Source: Saccoglossus kowalevskii (taxonomy: Eukaryota > Hemichordata > Enteropneusta > Harrimaniidae). From it: a stretch of 50,239 bases of DNA. This document shows, in pieces, positions 25,693 through 36,880 of this stretch. The notes beneath the pieces are model-generated. The model searched no databases and was not told where the DNA came from. It worked only from the letters and a program-made list of their open reading frames with translations. Numbering within the stretch: the first letter of the stretch is position 1; the number at the start of each line of letters is the position of its first letter. Location of the stretch: NCBI RefSeq assembly GCF_000003605.2, contig NW_003143796.1:597207-647445 (forward strand). The letters are read 5' to 3'. Both the position numbers and the translations under genes were made by a program.

Positions 25693-26501
25693 AACTTGGA
25701 CTAAACATTTTAATAATCAGATCTAAAACTCGGCCAAACAGAAACAAATTTGCCTTAGAACGGTTATCTTGCCGACCCAGAAAGACGAAAGAATTAGTGA
25801 CGTCCACGTCAGATTATTATTTTGTTTTATCGGGAAGGGTGTCTTAAATGTACTAGTCTGTAATTATTGGTTTTGTTCAAAATACCGCTTTGTTTCAATC
25901 ACTATGTTAACGTTAACTTGAGTTGATGTCTTAAATTACTATAGTGTTGCAGATAACAACAATTATCCTGAATTGATGTTTAGGATAAGTAATGTAACTC
26001 TTTCTAAAGCCACTCAAAGACACCAACGTCGCGCTCGTATTAGGCTGCAACAAAAGGAAGATTTATTACAATAAGTCTTCTTTGCCGTTCTTTGTATACT
26101 GAGCACATAATTTCCATGCTTAAGAAACATCACATTATAATATCAATACTGGAAGTAACATTTGCTGAAGTAGCAGTACATACAGAATACGTTAACATGA
26201 TCGTGATATATTAAGTGAGATTGAATTATTCAAAAGTTACATCTATGTACACTGCAGATTTAAAGTGAAATATTAATAATATATCGGACAACATACATAC
26301 ACAAGTGTTGCCGAATTATTTATTTGAACAGGATACATAATACAGTTGTTATAATGAAATTTCGCTGAAATAGAAAATATGTAATCAGTCACTATATTCT
26401 GATTTATTTTTTGTTTAGAAATGATGTTTTCATCCATGTTATTTCACCAATACATGTCAGTAAAGAACTATCTCCAATGCCCATCGCTGAACAAATGTAA
26501 A

Positions 26502-26511
26502 TGCGCATGCG
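26502..26511. promoter_or_regulatory. NRF1-like palindrome TGCGCATGCG
   Basis: A near-perfect NRF1-type site 185 bases upstream of the lectin gene ATG. Its role is inference. Similar CATGCGCA cores occur in the local MITE ends, so it may simply be transposon-derived. Confidence 0.3.
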
Positions 26512-26696
26512 TGGACATATTTTGTATGTGTATTATTACCCAATAGAAACGCTCGCAAATGGTAGGATTAGAGAAAATGCACACATCAGCGTTACAATAT
26601 GCTTATAATCAAGACAATTTATCCAGAATGACCAGTTCGACGACTGACAGCTATTAGCAAGTTTCTACATAAAGGTGTTCTGTCGAAGAAACGAAG

Positions 26697-29600
26697 ATGT
26701 TACGCTTAATAGCAATCCTTGCAATTATCAGTGTTACGTTAGCAGCGCCTGAAAAGGTTGGTTTCGTTACTTATTAAGCTCTATGGTGAAGCCATGCTCT
26801 TGTTTATTTTCATTCCCATTTGTGTTGACTTTCCTATTGATAACGTTTTCCTACCATTAATGTCATGGTGTGCGTTAATGCCTTACATAAAAGTATATTT
26901 TGATTGTTTCCACATGACGTTCAAACCAATCGATTTTTATCTGCCAACTTTTGTGGCACGTCACCATTATCAAAGTTTTAGAAAATGAATCATAGTCGCA
27001 AGAAATCATCTAACTGATGTATGATAATTAGCATTTGTTTCCTTCCATGTTATTTACATTTTCTTAGTAGTACCAACAATTTTACCAAATGAGGAATACA
27101 TTTTTGAAAATGAAAATGAAAATCATGATTTTGAAACATAGATATAGAAGCGACTGAATGAATAATCTGTTTCAGTGATGATAGATAGTCCATCAAAGAT
27201 ACCTAATTGCTCAATTGTCTGTATGTCCACAGAGATCCTTCAAGAGACAAACCCCTCCAAGGTATGTAATTAGAAAAGGAGGAAACTGGTTTGAAGCTAA
27301 AAAATATTGTGAAAGTATAGGACGTTTCCTTGCAGAGCCCCTCGCTATTATCGATAACTGGGATATAATGAACTTATATGATTCAGGTAAATATAAATAC
27401 AAAACATTGTCCTGGCTTGTGGCAACGTTAACGACTGTATATATGTTGCTACTTTCCTCTTTATTTCATTGGAGTACCTATGTACAGTCAGTCGAAATAA
27501 TATTGTCCCAAAACAATTGGGAGAAAGTTACATTGTTCTTAAGTTTACATTCTTCCTTAACTATGAAAAAAGTTGGATGAGGATAGGATTCGCACCCACA
27601 CCGGTTGGGTAGCGTTTCTCACCAAAAAGCGCATTAGATCATTTAAACGGAATAATTTTGTTCATTGCACTATCTATATTCGTACAATAGACTCTTCGTA
27701 TGTATGCAAATTTACTCTATTTTAACAATTTATATGTTTGCTGAAACGTTTGCAGTTTTGTTGTCGTAGTTTATGTCAGAAATTTAAACTTTAATCGCTG
27801 GTGTATAGTGACCTTCTCCTATTTATAAGTATATTTTGTGTTTTATTGTAAGAAAGACAGTTACTAAATTGAAAATGGCCTTATTATTATATAAGAAATT
27901 ATTGGTTGGGTATTACTGGTATGAATGAAGAAAATAAATACACATACGCAAGAGATGGGTCTTCCATCTTGTACGGCAATTGGGCTGCCGGGCAACCCGA
28001 TAATTTGAATCATCAGGACTGTGTTGCTATGGGGTAGGTGTATATTTGTATGTCAGTGAACGGCATTCATTTGCGTGTTCGGAATTATTCGATTGAGACA
28101 CGTTTACTAATTCAGGTTTCTATTATCACGTTGAAACAATTCTTCTCTCTTTGTTTTATAATTCATCTGCATCTGATATGAATAAATATTAGGTGTTTTA
28201 TACTGTTACTCAATTATTCATAATCATTATGCTGGCGATGTTTATTGTCATCGGTGATTATATTATGAATTTTCCATGGCAAGGCTTTACTCTTTAAATT
28301 GCACAGGCGCATGTGTGCCAGTTCCGAATTCTGTAAGACCTCACAGAGCTTAATTATTTGTAATAAAATTCACGTAAATTTTCAGAGCCGCAGATGGGAC
28401 TTGGTTTGATCTAGACTGCAAAGCCGATAAAGCGGCTGCAGTGTGCGAGCTCGGTGAGTATATTGTTACTAGTAATGTATGAAATCAGTGTTTCAACTTT
28501 CTGATACCCATATATATATATTAAAATAAGTCAAATTATTCAAAGCATATGGGAAAGTTCAGTTTGCATTATTAGTTACTTATTCATTCGTTCACTCACG
28601 CACTCTCGCCCACTTACGTTACCAACACAACACAGGTGTGTGTTTACACGCAATTCACCATATATAGAGATGATTTCTTTTTGAATAGTTCAAAATACCC
28701 AATGCGAGAAATCATTACTTAAAGTTTTACTATTACTAGCGGAATATATATCATACAATCACTGAATGGTCAGGTTGCCATGCCATGTATTAACATCAGA
28801 GGAGACTATTTACATAACGGATAAACAGTGGAAGATCGTATCATCTTTGATGTTCAATTTGAGCGTTATTAAATTCAAATCCTTGAAATGACATTTCTTG
28901 GCAGTGTATACCATATAGTAGCTTGTTAATTGCTGTGTATTTCCTATAGTAATGAAGTAAAACAATGTCATGATAAACTTAAGCAATAGAGCATAGATGC
29001 CACATACATATTCGCCATGCATGTTCACTTCATATATTTATTTCAATGTCAGATCAATAATGGAGTTGTGTGATAATGTCAATGTGAAATATCTGTGTTC
29101 TATATTTCTATACGATGTGATCAATCCCAACAATCCTGGTTGGTTCATTCAAGCAGATTAAAATTTAGATATTCTCCTATATCCCGAGTTGTTGGTGTGT
29201 TTACACAATATTTATTACTTCTCCAACTAGCGAAACCAATTTGATCCATGTCTTGTGGATATCTTTCACGGATTGTGAAATGGCCACGTTTTGGATTGAT
29301 TCTAATATCGCAAATGTATGTTACCTAAGAACGTAGATATAGTGATGGCTCCAATGATAACTATATTTCTTAATTGTATTGGATAAACTAAAGATAATCT
29401 GTATTCATAGCTTTCAACAAACGTATAGATAGTACCTCATAATATCACATTTGTTCCGAAAGATGACTAAATCTGGTAGTGTAGGGTGACTCGTGAGATA
29501 TTATATGTATATATATTATAAATATGCATTGTCTTCTTCAGGTGCCACTGTTCGCCATGATCCTCATATTACAACATTCGATCGACATGGGAATCGGAAT

Positions 29601-30240
29601 GGCAGAATGGGCATCAACAGTGGATTTTTCGTTTTCGACTATTGCTCTGTTCTGTAATTAGATCAAGTGGATATGCTAGGTTCCATAAAAAAATATATTT
29701 TTGTTAATATTCGAAAGGTTTTTCAATCACTATTTGTGTGTCATGTTAAAAAATAAAAGCGACGCGAAAGCGAATACCTCTCAAGCATATTGTTTGTTTC
29801 ACAGGGACGTACTGGTGGAATGTTGACTGCAGCAAAGCCATATACATATTGAGGAAAAGGATAAGATGGTTATACTGCACTTCACTTCGAAAAACACCAC
29901 ATTTACACTGGAATGGACGCTGGGGAAGCATCAACTAGACGTATCTGCAACTGGTTCCGATTACAACGGTAAACTTTGCGGTCTGATGGGTAATTCTGAC
30001 GGTAATCCTGGCAATGACTTCCAAAAACCTGATGGCAGTTATGTTAAGGACGTAATTGAGTTTGGTGAAAGCTGGAAAGTGAACGATAAAGTGTAAGTTG
30101 TAATTCTGTAAAACTGCAGACTTGTTTTATACACACAACTTTATGATAAATAACTAAATAACGACATATTTATGTATAATTTGTCGAAACTTTGTAATAT
30201 CTAATGTATTTCCATATGTTCATATTACAGATGTAACTAA
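26697..30240 (+). CDS. Secreted C-type lectin with VWD-like C-terminal domain; frame problems, possibly decaying
   Basis: Exon 1 (26697-26756) encodes a 20-residue signal peptide, MLRLIAILAIISVTLAAPEK. Exons 27233-27386, about 27896-28033 and 28386-28453 make a C-type lectin fold: WFEAKKYCESIGRFLAEP, YWLGITGMNEEN, WAAGQPDNLNHQDCVAMG and GTWFDLDCKADKAAAVCEL. All four canonical Cys are present. A QPD motif (galactose-type in this family) is present, but WND is WFD, so one calcium ligand is lost. Exon 29542 to about 29655 starts a VWD domain (DPHITTFD); about 29833-30092 ends one (KLCGLMGNSDGNPGNDF, FGESWKV); the last exon is 30231-30240 (stop TAA). Oddities: canonical splice sites between 27386 and 27896 leave the frame off by one base, and the VWD middle is missing or broken by stops. 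A functional diverged gene with unusual splicing, an assembly error, or a pseudogene are all possible. Confidence 0.7.
27572..27645 (-). repeat. Decayed tRNA-like SINE fragment in lectin intron
   Basis: On the minus strand TTTTTGGTGAGAAACGC, then TACCCAACCGGTG, then TGGGTGCGAATCC resemble in order the D-arm, anticodon arm and T-arm of a tRNA. GGTGCGAATCC is close to the B-box consensus. The 5' acceptor half and A box are poor, so it is not a working tRNA. Confidence 0.4.
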
Positions 30241-30491
30241 GGGTACCGTCATTTCAGAAAACGGACCTGGAAACAACGTACTCGATTTAGGATGGCTTTC
30301 GCTGAACACATTAATGGTAGTGCATCCGAATGTGTAAATTAGTTGGTGATTGGTTACATAATACTTAGCTTCATGAACGTTCTGCGTTGGTCACACCAGA
30401 TCGATTCTTTACAAATATAATTCTGAGATAAATTGTCATCAAAAGTGGTTCATTGGTTTTAACTTGGTGATGGGTATTTGATGTTTTATTC

Positions 30492-30497
30492 AATAAA
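30492..30497 (+). terminator. Candidate polyadenylation signal of the lectin gene
   Basis: AATAAA about 250 bases after the predicted stop at 30240; the 3' UTR would end near 30515. Confidence 0.45.
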
Positions 30498-30515
30498 AAT
30501 GTGGCAATACAGGGA

Positions 30516-31675
30516 TATGTATATTTGAGAACATTGAATATATAAACACAGTAATCGTAATGTGTGAGCGCGTATCCAAGACAACGAGCGTTCTTGCTCA
30601 TTTGCATAAAGGATGGCCGTACATGCACACCATTTACCGTTAGTTTCATCTATTACAATTAATATAGTTATTTTGTAGTTATCACTATATCGACGGTTTC
30701 GGAATGCATTGGTAACATAATTACCATTTTTGGAGTAAATCCAATCCATGGTTGTTGCACATTCCGTAAAAAACGGCACTGCGCAAAAAAAATGTTGGGG
30801 CGTCGTTCCTCCAAAATCAGGCTGAAACCATTTATGTCAGCAAAATTTGCCCTCAAAATAGAGGAAATAGCGTTTCAGAGGGTCTAGATTACAACATGTT
30901 TAAGAGGAGCATGCCCCGATCTCCTAATAATATCGCGTCTTCGGGTACGAGGTTAGTGAGCAGATCTCGCCCTCCATGTAAAATGTCACGCCGCCATCTC
31001 TAGGGTGGTAGTGCACCGCAGCCATTTGGAAAATGGACACAAAAAGTTCGACGTTACTGGTGCTTTTGGCTGAAAACATTTTGTGTTTTTCGACGGGATG
31101 CTAAAATGGCCGGAAATCTTAAAACAAGGGTTCAAAATGTCGTTTCGACCGAGAAAATGTTGATAAAAACAGCGCCTACCCGCATGCTTAACCTGTATTT
31201 CTGCGCAGAAGATCATTTACCCAACGCTAGAAAGAAAAAGATGCCTCCCTGTATGTGGATTGTAATATTTGTATTACATGTCTCTCAGACTTTTTAAAAC
31301 AATAACACTCATTTTGGGTTAGCAAAATAACAACGAACTGATCAAACATCTCCATTTTAAACAAGCAATCTTTGAGTTGAAATGGTCCGCATAAGTTGCA
31401 ATAGTCAAGCCATGCTTCATTGTACCGCAAAATAGCTTGGATATCCCAAACCTAAACCATAGAACAAATTTATGAGGAAGTTTATGCATGTGATCTGAAA
31501 ATATTTTTGACTGTGATGATTGAAGAGCAAATAAACTAAACTCATTTATTCAAAATTAAATAATATCAGCGCTACTGTTTGTAGAGTCTATTAGGCTTCC
31601 TACTATTCGCAATTTTCCATTGTTAAAATGTCTATTCATTTGTATGGCCTTCATGGTAACCAGCCTGATTTGGGG
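30516..31675. other. Intergenic, repeat remnants only
   Basis: Apart from the dispersed repeat it holds a stretch at about 31000-31260 that looks faintly like a broken THAP-type coding region across several frames. No intact gene. Confidence 0.5.
30790..31005 (+). repeat. Dispersed repeat, inverted partner of 21650-21850
   Basis: Contains AATGTTGGGGCGTCG, GAGGGTCTAGATT, GAGGAGCATGCC and GCAGATCTCGCCC, in the same order as the reverse complement of 21650-21850. It lies just downstream of the lectin gene. Confidence 0.7.
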
Positions 31676-32006
31676 TATCCTCGGGGGCGGACATCCGGGC
31701 ATTTTCACCGCCTGGCAACCCGCGGCGGTGAAAACAAAGGCCCAAAACTCGCAGAAAACGGTACTTTGGGGGTGATTGTTGAGACTCCTCTGAACAGTGC
31801 AACAAGATTAGCCCTACGTGTGTAATACATATAAATTTGATTGTTCGGGATTACTTCAAAGTTGAGTTTGTATTGTTTTCTCGAATTTTCATCGGCTCGA
31901 CCGGCGTTCCACAGCAGCGCGCACAGAGCCCATAGAAATGCATGGTACAGTGGTGCGCGTCTTAGCAACGTGGAACGTATGTGACGTAGCTCCGCCCCCG
32001 AGGATA
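31676..32006. mobile_element. MITE with 16-bp perfect TIRs (TATCCTCGGGGGCGGA)
   Basis: TATCCTCGGGGGCGGA at 31676-31691 is mirrored by TCCGCCCCCGAGGATA at 31991-32006. The 331-bp element is visibly richer in G+C and CpG than its surroundings. If the outermost TA is the target duplication, a Tc1/mariner-type origin fits. No coding sequence. Confidence 0.75.
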
Positions 32007-32129
32007 TGTATTTAGCGCCCTCAAATCCTAGATGTGTTGGTCATTTGTTTTAATTCGGTTGCATTGCTGATCGGTTTATGTGTCGATGGTGGCGGCGCTG
32101 TTGTTGTGACTTCAAATTAATTCACGTAG

Positions 32130-32243
32130 CAGGTCGTCGCGCAGCACGTGTTCGAATTTACGTAATTAACAATGTTTTCTACACACGTCGTGTCCGTCAC
32201 TTTGAGTACCATATAGTACGGCGCGACGACCGCCGCCCTTTAA
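32130..32243. mobile_element. TTAA-type MITE, second subfamily, truncated copy
   Basis: GGTCGTCGCGCAGCACGTGT at the left and GCGCGACGACCGCCGCCCTT with TTTAAC at the right match the element at 38697-38825. The outer left terminus has been lost. Confidence 0.65.
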
Positions 32244-32536
32244 CTTCCAACAGTCCCTGCTGTACTAACATTGTAGTCGCTACTGAATCTAGTGATTTCC
32301 ACTTCACCTGAATGATATGCCCCGGCGAGGTTGATGGAGCCGGCCGTATACACCCTCAATTGACAGATACAATGTTTGTGTACGTCAGTGGTTGAACATT
32401 GCGATCAAAATATGCGTTGAGATAATATTAATTGTAATCAACTGTCAAGAAGACGGGAGACAGAAATGGCGCAGTCGGCTTCATATATCTGAAAATATGG
32501 AACAATGACAGCATCAGGATTTGCGCCATCGCAATT

Positions 32537-32932
32537 GCCCGGTGTCCGACTTAAAACATGATCTGGTACACATGTCTGTGAAAGAAAACGAGTTAAAAGG
32601 GTGTTTTTTTAAGAGAAAAGCGTGGTTACTTTTTAAATGAGATTATCGTTTTTTTATATTGCTTTAAGGAATTCAATGATCGCAATAGCGAGGAAAACGT
32701 CCGGCCCCCTGGTTAACGACCCTCGATCACGGGCAATCACGTGCCTACACTGAGGGAAAAGAAAGCTCAAATATCGCGAGATCAGGCGCAGGGTTAAGGT
32801 GCGTGATCTCTTAGCTTTCTAACAGTGAAAAGGGTACGAAATGTTGACCTTTTAAAACGTGTTTAGGGTCATTTTGAAAATCCCTTTCACAGACATGGGT
32901 TACAGGTATTTCCACAAGTCGGACCCCCGGGA
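32537..32932. mobile_element. MITE with ~50-bp imperfect TIRs
   Basis: The left arm (CCCGGTGTCCGACTT, then ACACATGTCTGTGAAAG) is matched by the complement of the right arm (CTTTCACAGACATGGGTTAC, then AAGTCGGACCCCCGGG). Similarity extends outward into CGCAAT on both sides. No coding sequence; family unknown. Confidence 0.7.
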
Positions 32933-33034
32933 TACATTGCGAAACCATTACATCAGCATATGTTATTTGGCTAAGAGTCATTTGTCATTGTTCCTCTATA
33001 CAAAGAAATCATATTATAAGATATTCTGATATTA

Positions 33035-33235
33035 TTATACATCTGTCACAGGGTTTTTTACGGGGTATTTTCATCCTACCATATAAGGAAATGCGAAGCG
33101 TCCTCTAATAATAAAAACAAACATGGCTGCCACATGGACTTGACCGGACTCCACACAGGGAAGTTTGCTGATTATGTTCTAAACATTTTGTATTTCGACA
33201 TTCTCATGATGTATCCTTAGAAGGAAAAATTTCAA
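33035..33235 (+). repeat. Dispersed repeat, inverted partner of 40145-40392
   Basis: Shares CATCTGTCAC, GGTATTTTCATCCTACCATA, TAATAATAAAAACAAACATG, GACCGGACTC and ATGATGTATCCTT with the reverse complement of 40145-40392. This copy lacks about 20 and 27 bases present in the other. Confidence 0.8.
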
Positions 33236-34660
33236 CTTTCAACCATGGGGTTCGGTAGGACAACCACTTAGGTCAAGTTTCCAATCATATTTACAAACTT
33301 CTATTCGTTTTTTTTTACTTTGTGCGATATGCTCATCAGATAAGAGACATAATTGCCGACCACAATCAACCATATTTGATTTGAAATCATCACGGGCAAA
33401 TTTTCAAATTTCTTTGAAGATTAAAGGCAATTTAATGAAAGGACAGAATTTGTGTTTATTGTATCCTTAACCAAGTTGAGGTTGAATTTCACTTTTGTTT
33501 GATTTGCCCATTCTATAATGCCTTGAGAATAAACTATATCCCAGAAAATTTTCTTATTTTCCCCACAATAGACAAATTTATTCATTTAATGAACACCACT
33601 AATGTGACTGTTGTTAGAAACCTTGCGAAATCTATTTTCTATGCAACTAAGAAACGTAATTCAACAAGTTAGATTTTTAGTATCATTGTAATGCAAGTTT
33701 CTGCTTATTTGTGTTCTGGGTTGATACCATGCAAATTGTAGCACAAGCAGTTATTAAGCGCTCTGTAATACATTCTTGACATACGTTACTTGTACTTATA
33801 GGCCGGTGGCCTCTGTACCTTGAATAAATAATATTAAAAAAAAATTTTAACAATACATTATAGAAATTGTCATCATTGTCCTAATTAAAATATGTGATTG
33901 AAATGTGTTTGACCAAATAAAAAAAAAAATTTTGCTTGGTGATTTTCTCAGGTGATCTGCCATGCACGCTCTTTGAAGATTAACATTTCAAACAGGCTGA
34001 TAACCTGGCCACTCTGCTATAAATAACTACTGTATTTGCATTTTATTGGGGGCTAATTAATGTTCGAAAATGTTGCTATTTGATATTGATTGAACGTCAC
34101 GTGTTTGTTTCGGATTTGACTTGCAATCTTTCATGCTTCGAAAACTAATTCGACTATTGGAGGACGCTTCACCATACTTTTCATCATTTTTGGAACTTTA
34201 TTCCCGCTACAGGTTTCGAAAAGTCACCACATAGGTCACATTTCCAAACAAATCTAGCAACTTTGCAATCGCTTTACACAACTTTGTAGCTTTTCTAAAT
34301 TATACATTGAGTGAGGATGGCTGTCCTTTCCCTTAATCTATCGCTTTCAATCGACATCTCTGTATTTTTTTTTTCAAAAATTTAACTGTGGCGTTTGATA
34401 CAGCAACCACATAGATATAATTTTCAATTAAATCTACAAACTTTTCATTTGTTCGTCACAACTTTGCACGCTGCTTCGTAACAATATACATGTAGCTTGT
34501 AGGACAGTCTGGTAATACATATAGAACTTTCATTCGACTTTTGAATATATTTTTTCTAACATTTAACTGAGGGATTCGATACAACAACTGCTTAAGTCAT
34601 GTTCGACATCATATTATGAGGTCTGCGGCTTCCCTTTTTCTTTTTTTTGTGTGTGAAAAT
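33236..34660. repeat. Diverged ~180-bp repeats
   Basis: A motif of the form AACCACATAGGTCA plus TTTCCAA plus AAATCTACAAACTT recurs near 33261, 34225, 34405 and 34583. The last three are about 180 bases apart, each preceded by TTTAACT or a similar sequence and GTTTCGA or ATTCGAT. Highly diverged; no coding role seen. Confidence 0.5.
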
Positions 34661-34940
34661 ACTGATGTAAAACTGCAAACAATGAAATATCCAGAGTGCA
34701 ATTCTAGGTCACCAACATGTTTCACATGATTCTTCTCTCACTTGGGGGTGAAAATATACATTGTTCAGTGAAATATTTTAATTTCTTTGAACATCGTTCA
34801 GTAAATGTTGCTGTCATTTCGTTGTTAGTGGTCTCCGCGCACTCTGAACGTGATAAGATTAATAGTAGATGGTAACAGTATGGATAAAGGCACAATATCC
34901 AACTGTAGGTGGCGCTAGACTGCACCTGTAAACAGAGTAC

Positions 34941-35149
34941 TGTAAAGGGGGTAATTATTCACTGGGTTTTAATTTAGCTTATTTCGCTGACTGGAAAATG
35001 CGCTAAATTAAAACCCAGTGAATATGTAAAATTTAGCATAGAACACATTATCTAAATGACAAAACCGTGAATTTAAAACCCACTGAATATGCCTGAAATA
35101 GTAAATCAGTGAAATTTAAACCCAGTGAAAATTAGTCATTTTACAGTAT
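34941..35149. mobile_element. MITE with TACTGTAAA ends
   Basis: Begins TACTGTAAAGGGGGTAATTA and ends in TTTTACAGTA. The terminal arms share TTCACTGGGTTTTAATTT and its complement, and the interior repeats AAACCCAGTGAA four times in alternating orientation. Non-coding. Confidence 0.75.
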
Positions 35150-35999
35150 TTAAAGTACAATGCAATTTAGATCACAGCTAACATTCTAACATTATGTTCA
35201 AATTTTAAATATTTTTTGTGCTAAAAAATCATCAAAAATCAAGCATTTCTGGCATTCCGGAACCGGATCGTGGTCGTTTATGGATGGATTTCGTTCAAAC
35301 GTGGTACATACGTTAGACATGATGGTTCCCTGATGCACATCATTTTCATTTTTCAGATTGGATTCAAAATGGCTGACTAGTGGCCATTTTGTTTCAATGA
35401 ATGCGTTTCTAGAGCCATATTTCTGACATGCTTTGACTGATGTTCAACTTTTATATATTCATTATACATCTTAGATATACAAATGTATTGGTTTGACGAT
35501 CAGATTCAAAATGACAGACCGGTAGCTATTAATTAATTAATGATAAACTAATTATCAAACCTACAAATATACTAAACACATAAATTTACGAATTAAAAAT
35601 GTGTAAATAATACATAGCAGACTATTGAGCGTCTTCCTTCGTGAGAACAATTGTTTCAGTTACGATATAGGAATAAACCAAAAGTTTAATAAAAGCAATA
35701 CACCAGCACAATCCCAATAGAAAATTATAATAATATGGTATCTCAAACAATACAGCATTTACCTAAACTCCCCCCAAAAAATAGTTAATCAGAGATGGGA
35801 GCAAGACCAAATTAATTTAAAACACCCTTATGTGTGCTGCAAATCGAATATAGAGATGTAACAGATGAGAAGGAATCATGAGTAAACAAATTAAAGTACG
35901 AGAATTCACTTTCGGACATTCGGTTCACACGCCGTTAGACTATTGTTTAGAATCAACAATTTGCATGTTTAGGGTGGAGATTATAAACATAGATTACAG

Positions 36000-36375
36000 G
36001 AATTTTATAAATAGATTGTTAACTTATTGTATTTATTAGTGGCGACTTCGTAGGCGTGAGACACAACCATGGTAATCACGTGATCGTGCCAACAACTGCA
36101 GCTATTGGCTGGTCGCATGATTACTCTGTCACGCCTTAGAAATTTTAGTTTTAATATAGAGTTTGTAAACTTTGGTAAGAGAGATATAGAGAACGAGAGG
36201 ACGGCACAGCGAGGGGTTACCTCGGCTGATTGATTGGGAGAATAAAGCTGGACTATCTGTAATGAACTTATGTGTATTCATTTGGGTCGAATCTGGTATC
36301 TCTACGTGTAAGTGACATCAGCCAAGCGAGACGAAGTTCCCTGATCCCTGAACACAACGCTAGTGACACACGATT
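36000..36375 (+). other. Possible LTR-like or promoter-like stretch
   Basis: A short less AT-rich segment. It carries GAGAATAAAGCTGGACTATC at 36238, which resembles an LTR polyadenylation region, followed by TCTCTACGTGTAAGTGACA. No matching second copy or target duplication was found, so the class is unproven. Confidence 0.25.
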
Positions 36376-36466
36376 CAATTGCTTTAGCACAAATTAATGA
36401 TTACTAATTCCGATCATTAAATGAATATTTAACTATGTTATACTCGCGTTTCAATCCGTTCCAGAG

Positions 36467-36871
36467 TAGCCCTGCGTACAGTGCTGTGTGTACGGGGACG
36501 CGTTTGGTTGATAGATGTCCCCACCACAGCCCTGCGTACCTCCATAGCCAAAGTCCGGGAGCGCACCGTAATTGGTGCGCAAGTTAAAAATAAGTAGTTT
36601 CCCAGCCGAAATCGGTTGAAATGGCGATAGTTATCCGTAACAAGCATTACAAAGTTATCTGNNNNNNNNNNNNNNNNNNNNNNNNNNNNNNNNNNNNNNN
36701 NNNNNNNNNNNGATAATCGATCATCATTTTTGGTACCTGGGCATGTTATTTCATTAAAAAAGTTATATTTTTCAAAGTCCCGGACTTTGTCTATGGAGGT
36801 ACGCAGGGCTGTGGTGGGGACATCTATCAACCAAACGCGTCCCTTTACACACAGCACTGTACGCAGGGCTA
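36467..36871. mobile_element. Foldback MITE with ~95-bp TIRs and a 9-bp target duplication (MULE-like)
   Basis: TAGCCCTGCGTACAGTGCTG and about 75 further bases at the left are mirrored almost perfectly at the right, ending CAGTGCTGTACGCAGGGCTA-like sequence read as its complement. Each arm contains CCCTGCGTAC twice. The element is flanked by identical GTTCCAGAG at 36458-36466 and 36872-36880. Long TIRs with a 9-bp duplication are the pattern of Mutator-like elements. The centre is interrupted by a 50-N gap, so the interior is incomplete. Confidence 0.88.
36662..36711. other. Assembly gap (50 N) inside the foldback element
   Basis: Placeholder of exactly 50 N between the arms of the inverted repeat, a typical assembly break point. 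Confidence 0.99.
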
Positions 36872-36880
36872 GTTCCAGAG

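Noticed and set aside
31000-31260. THAP-like zinc-finger remnant (W.EILKQ and CAEDHLP in different frames)
   Set aside because: Needs several frame changes and lacks the N-terminal Cys pair; could be chance.
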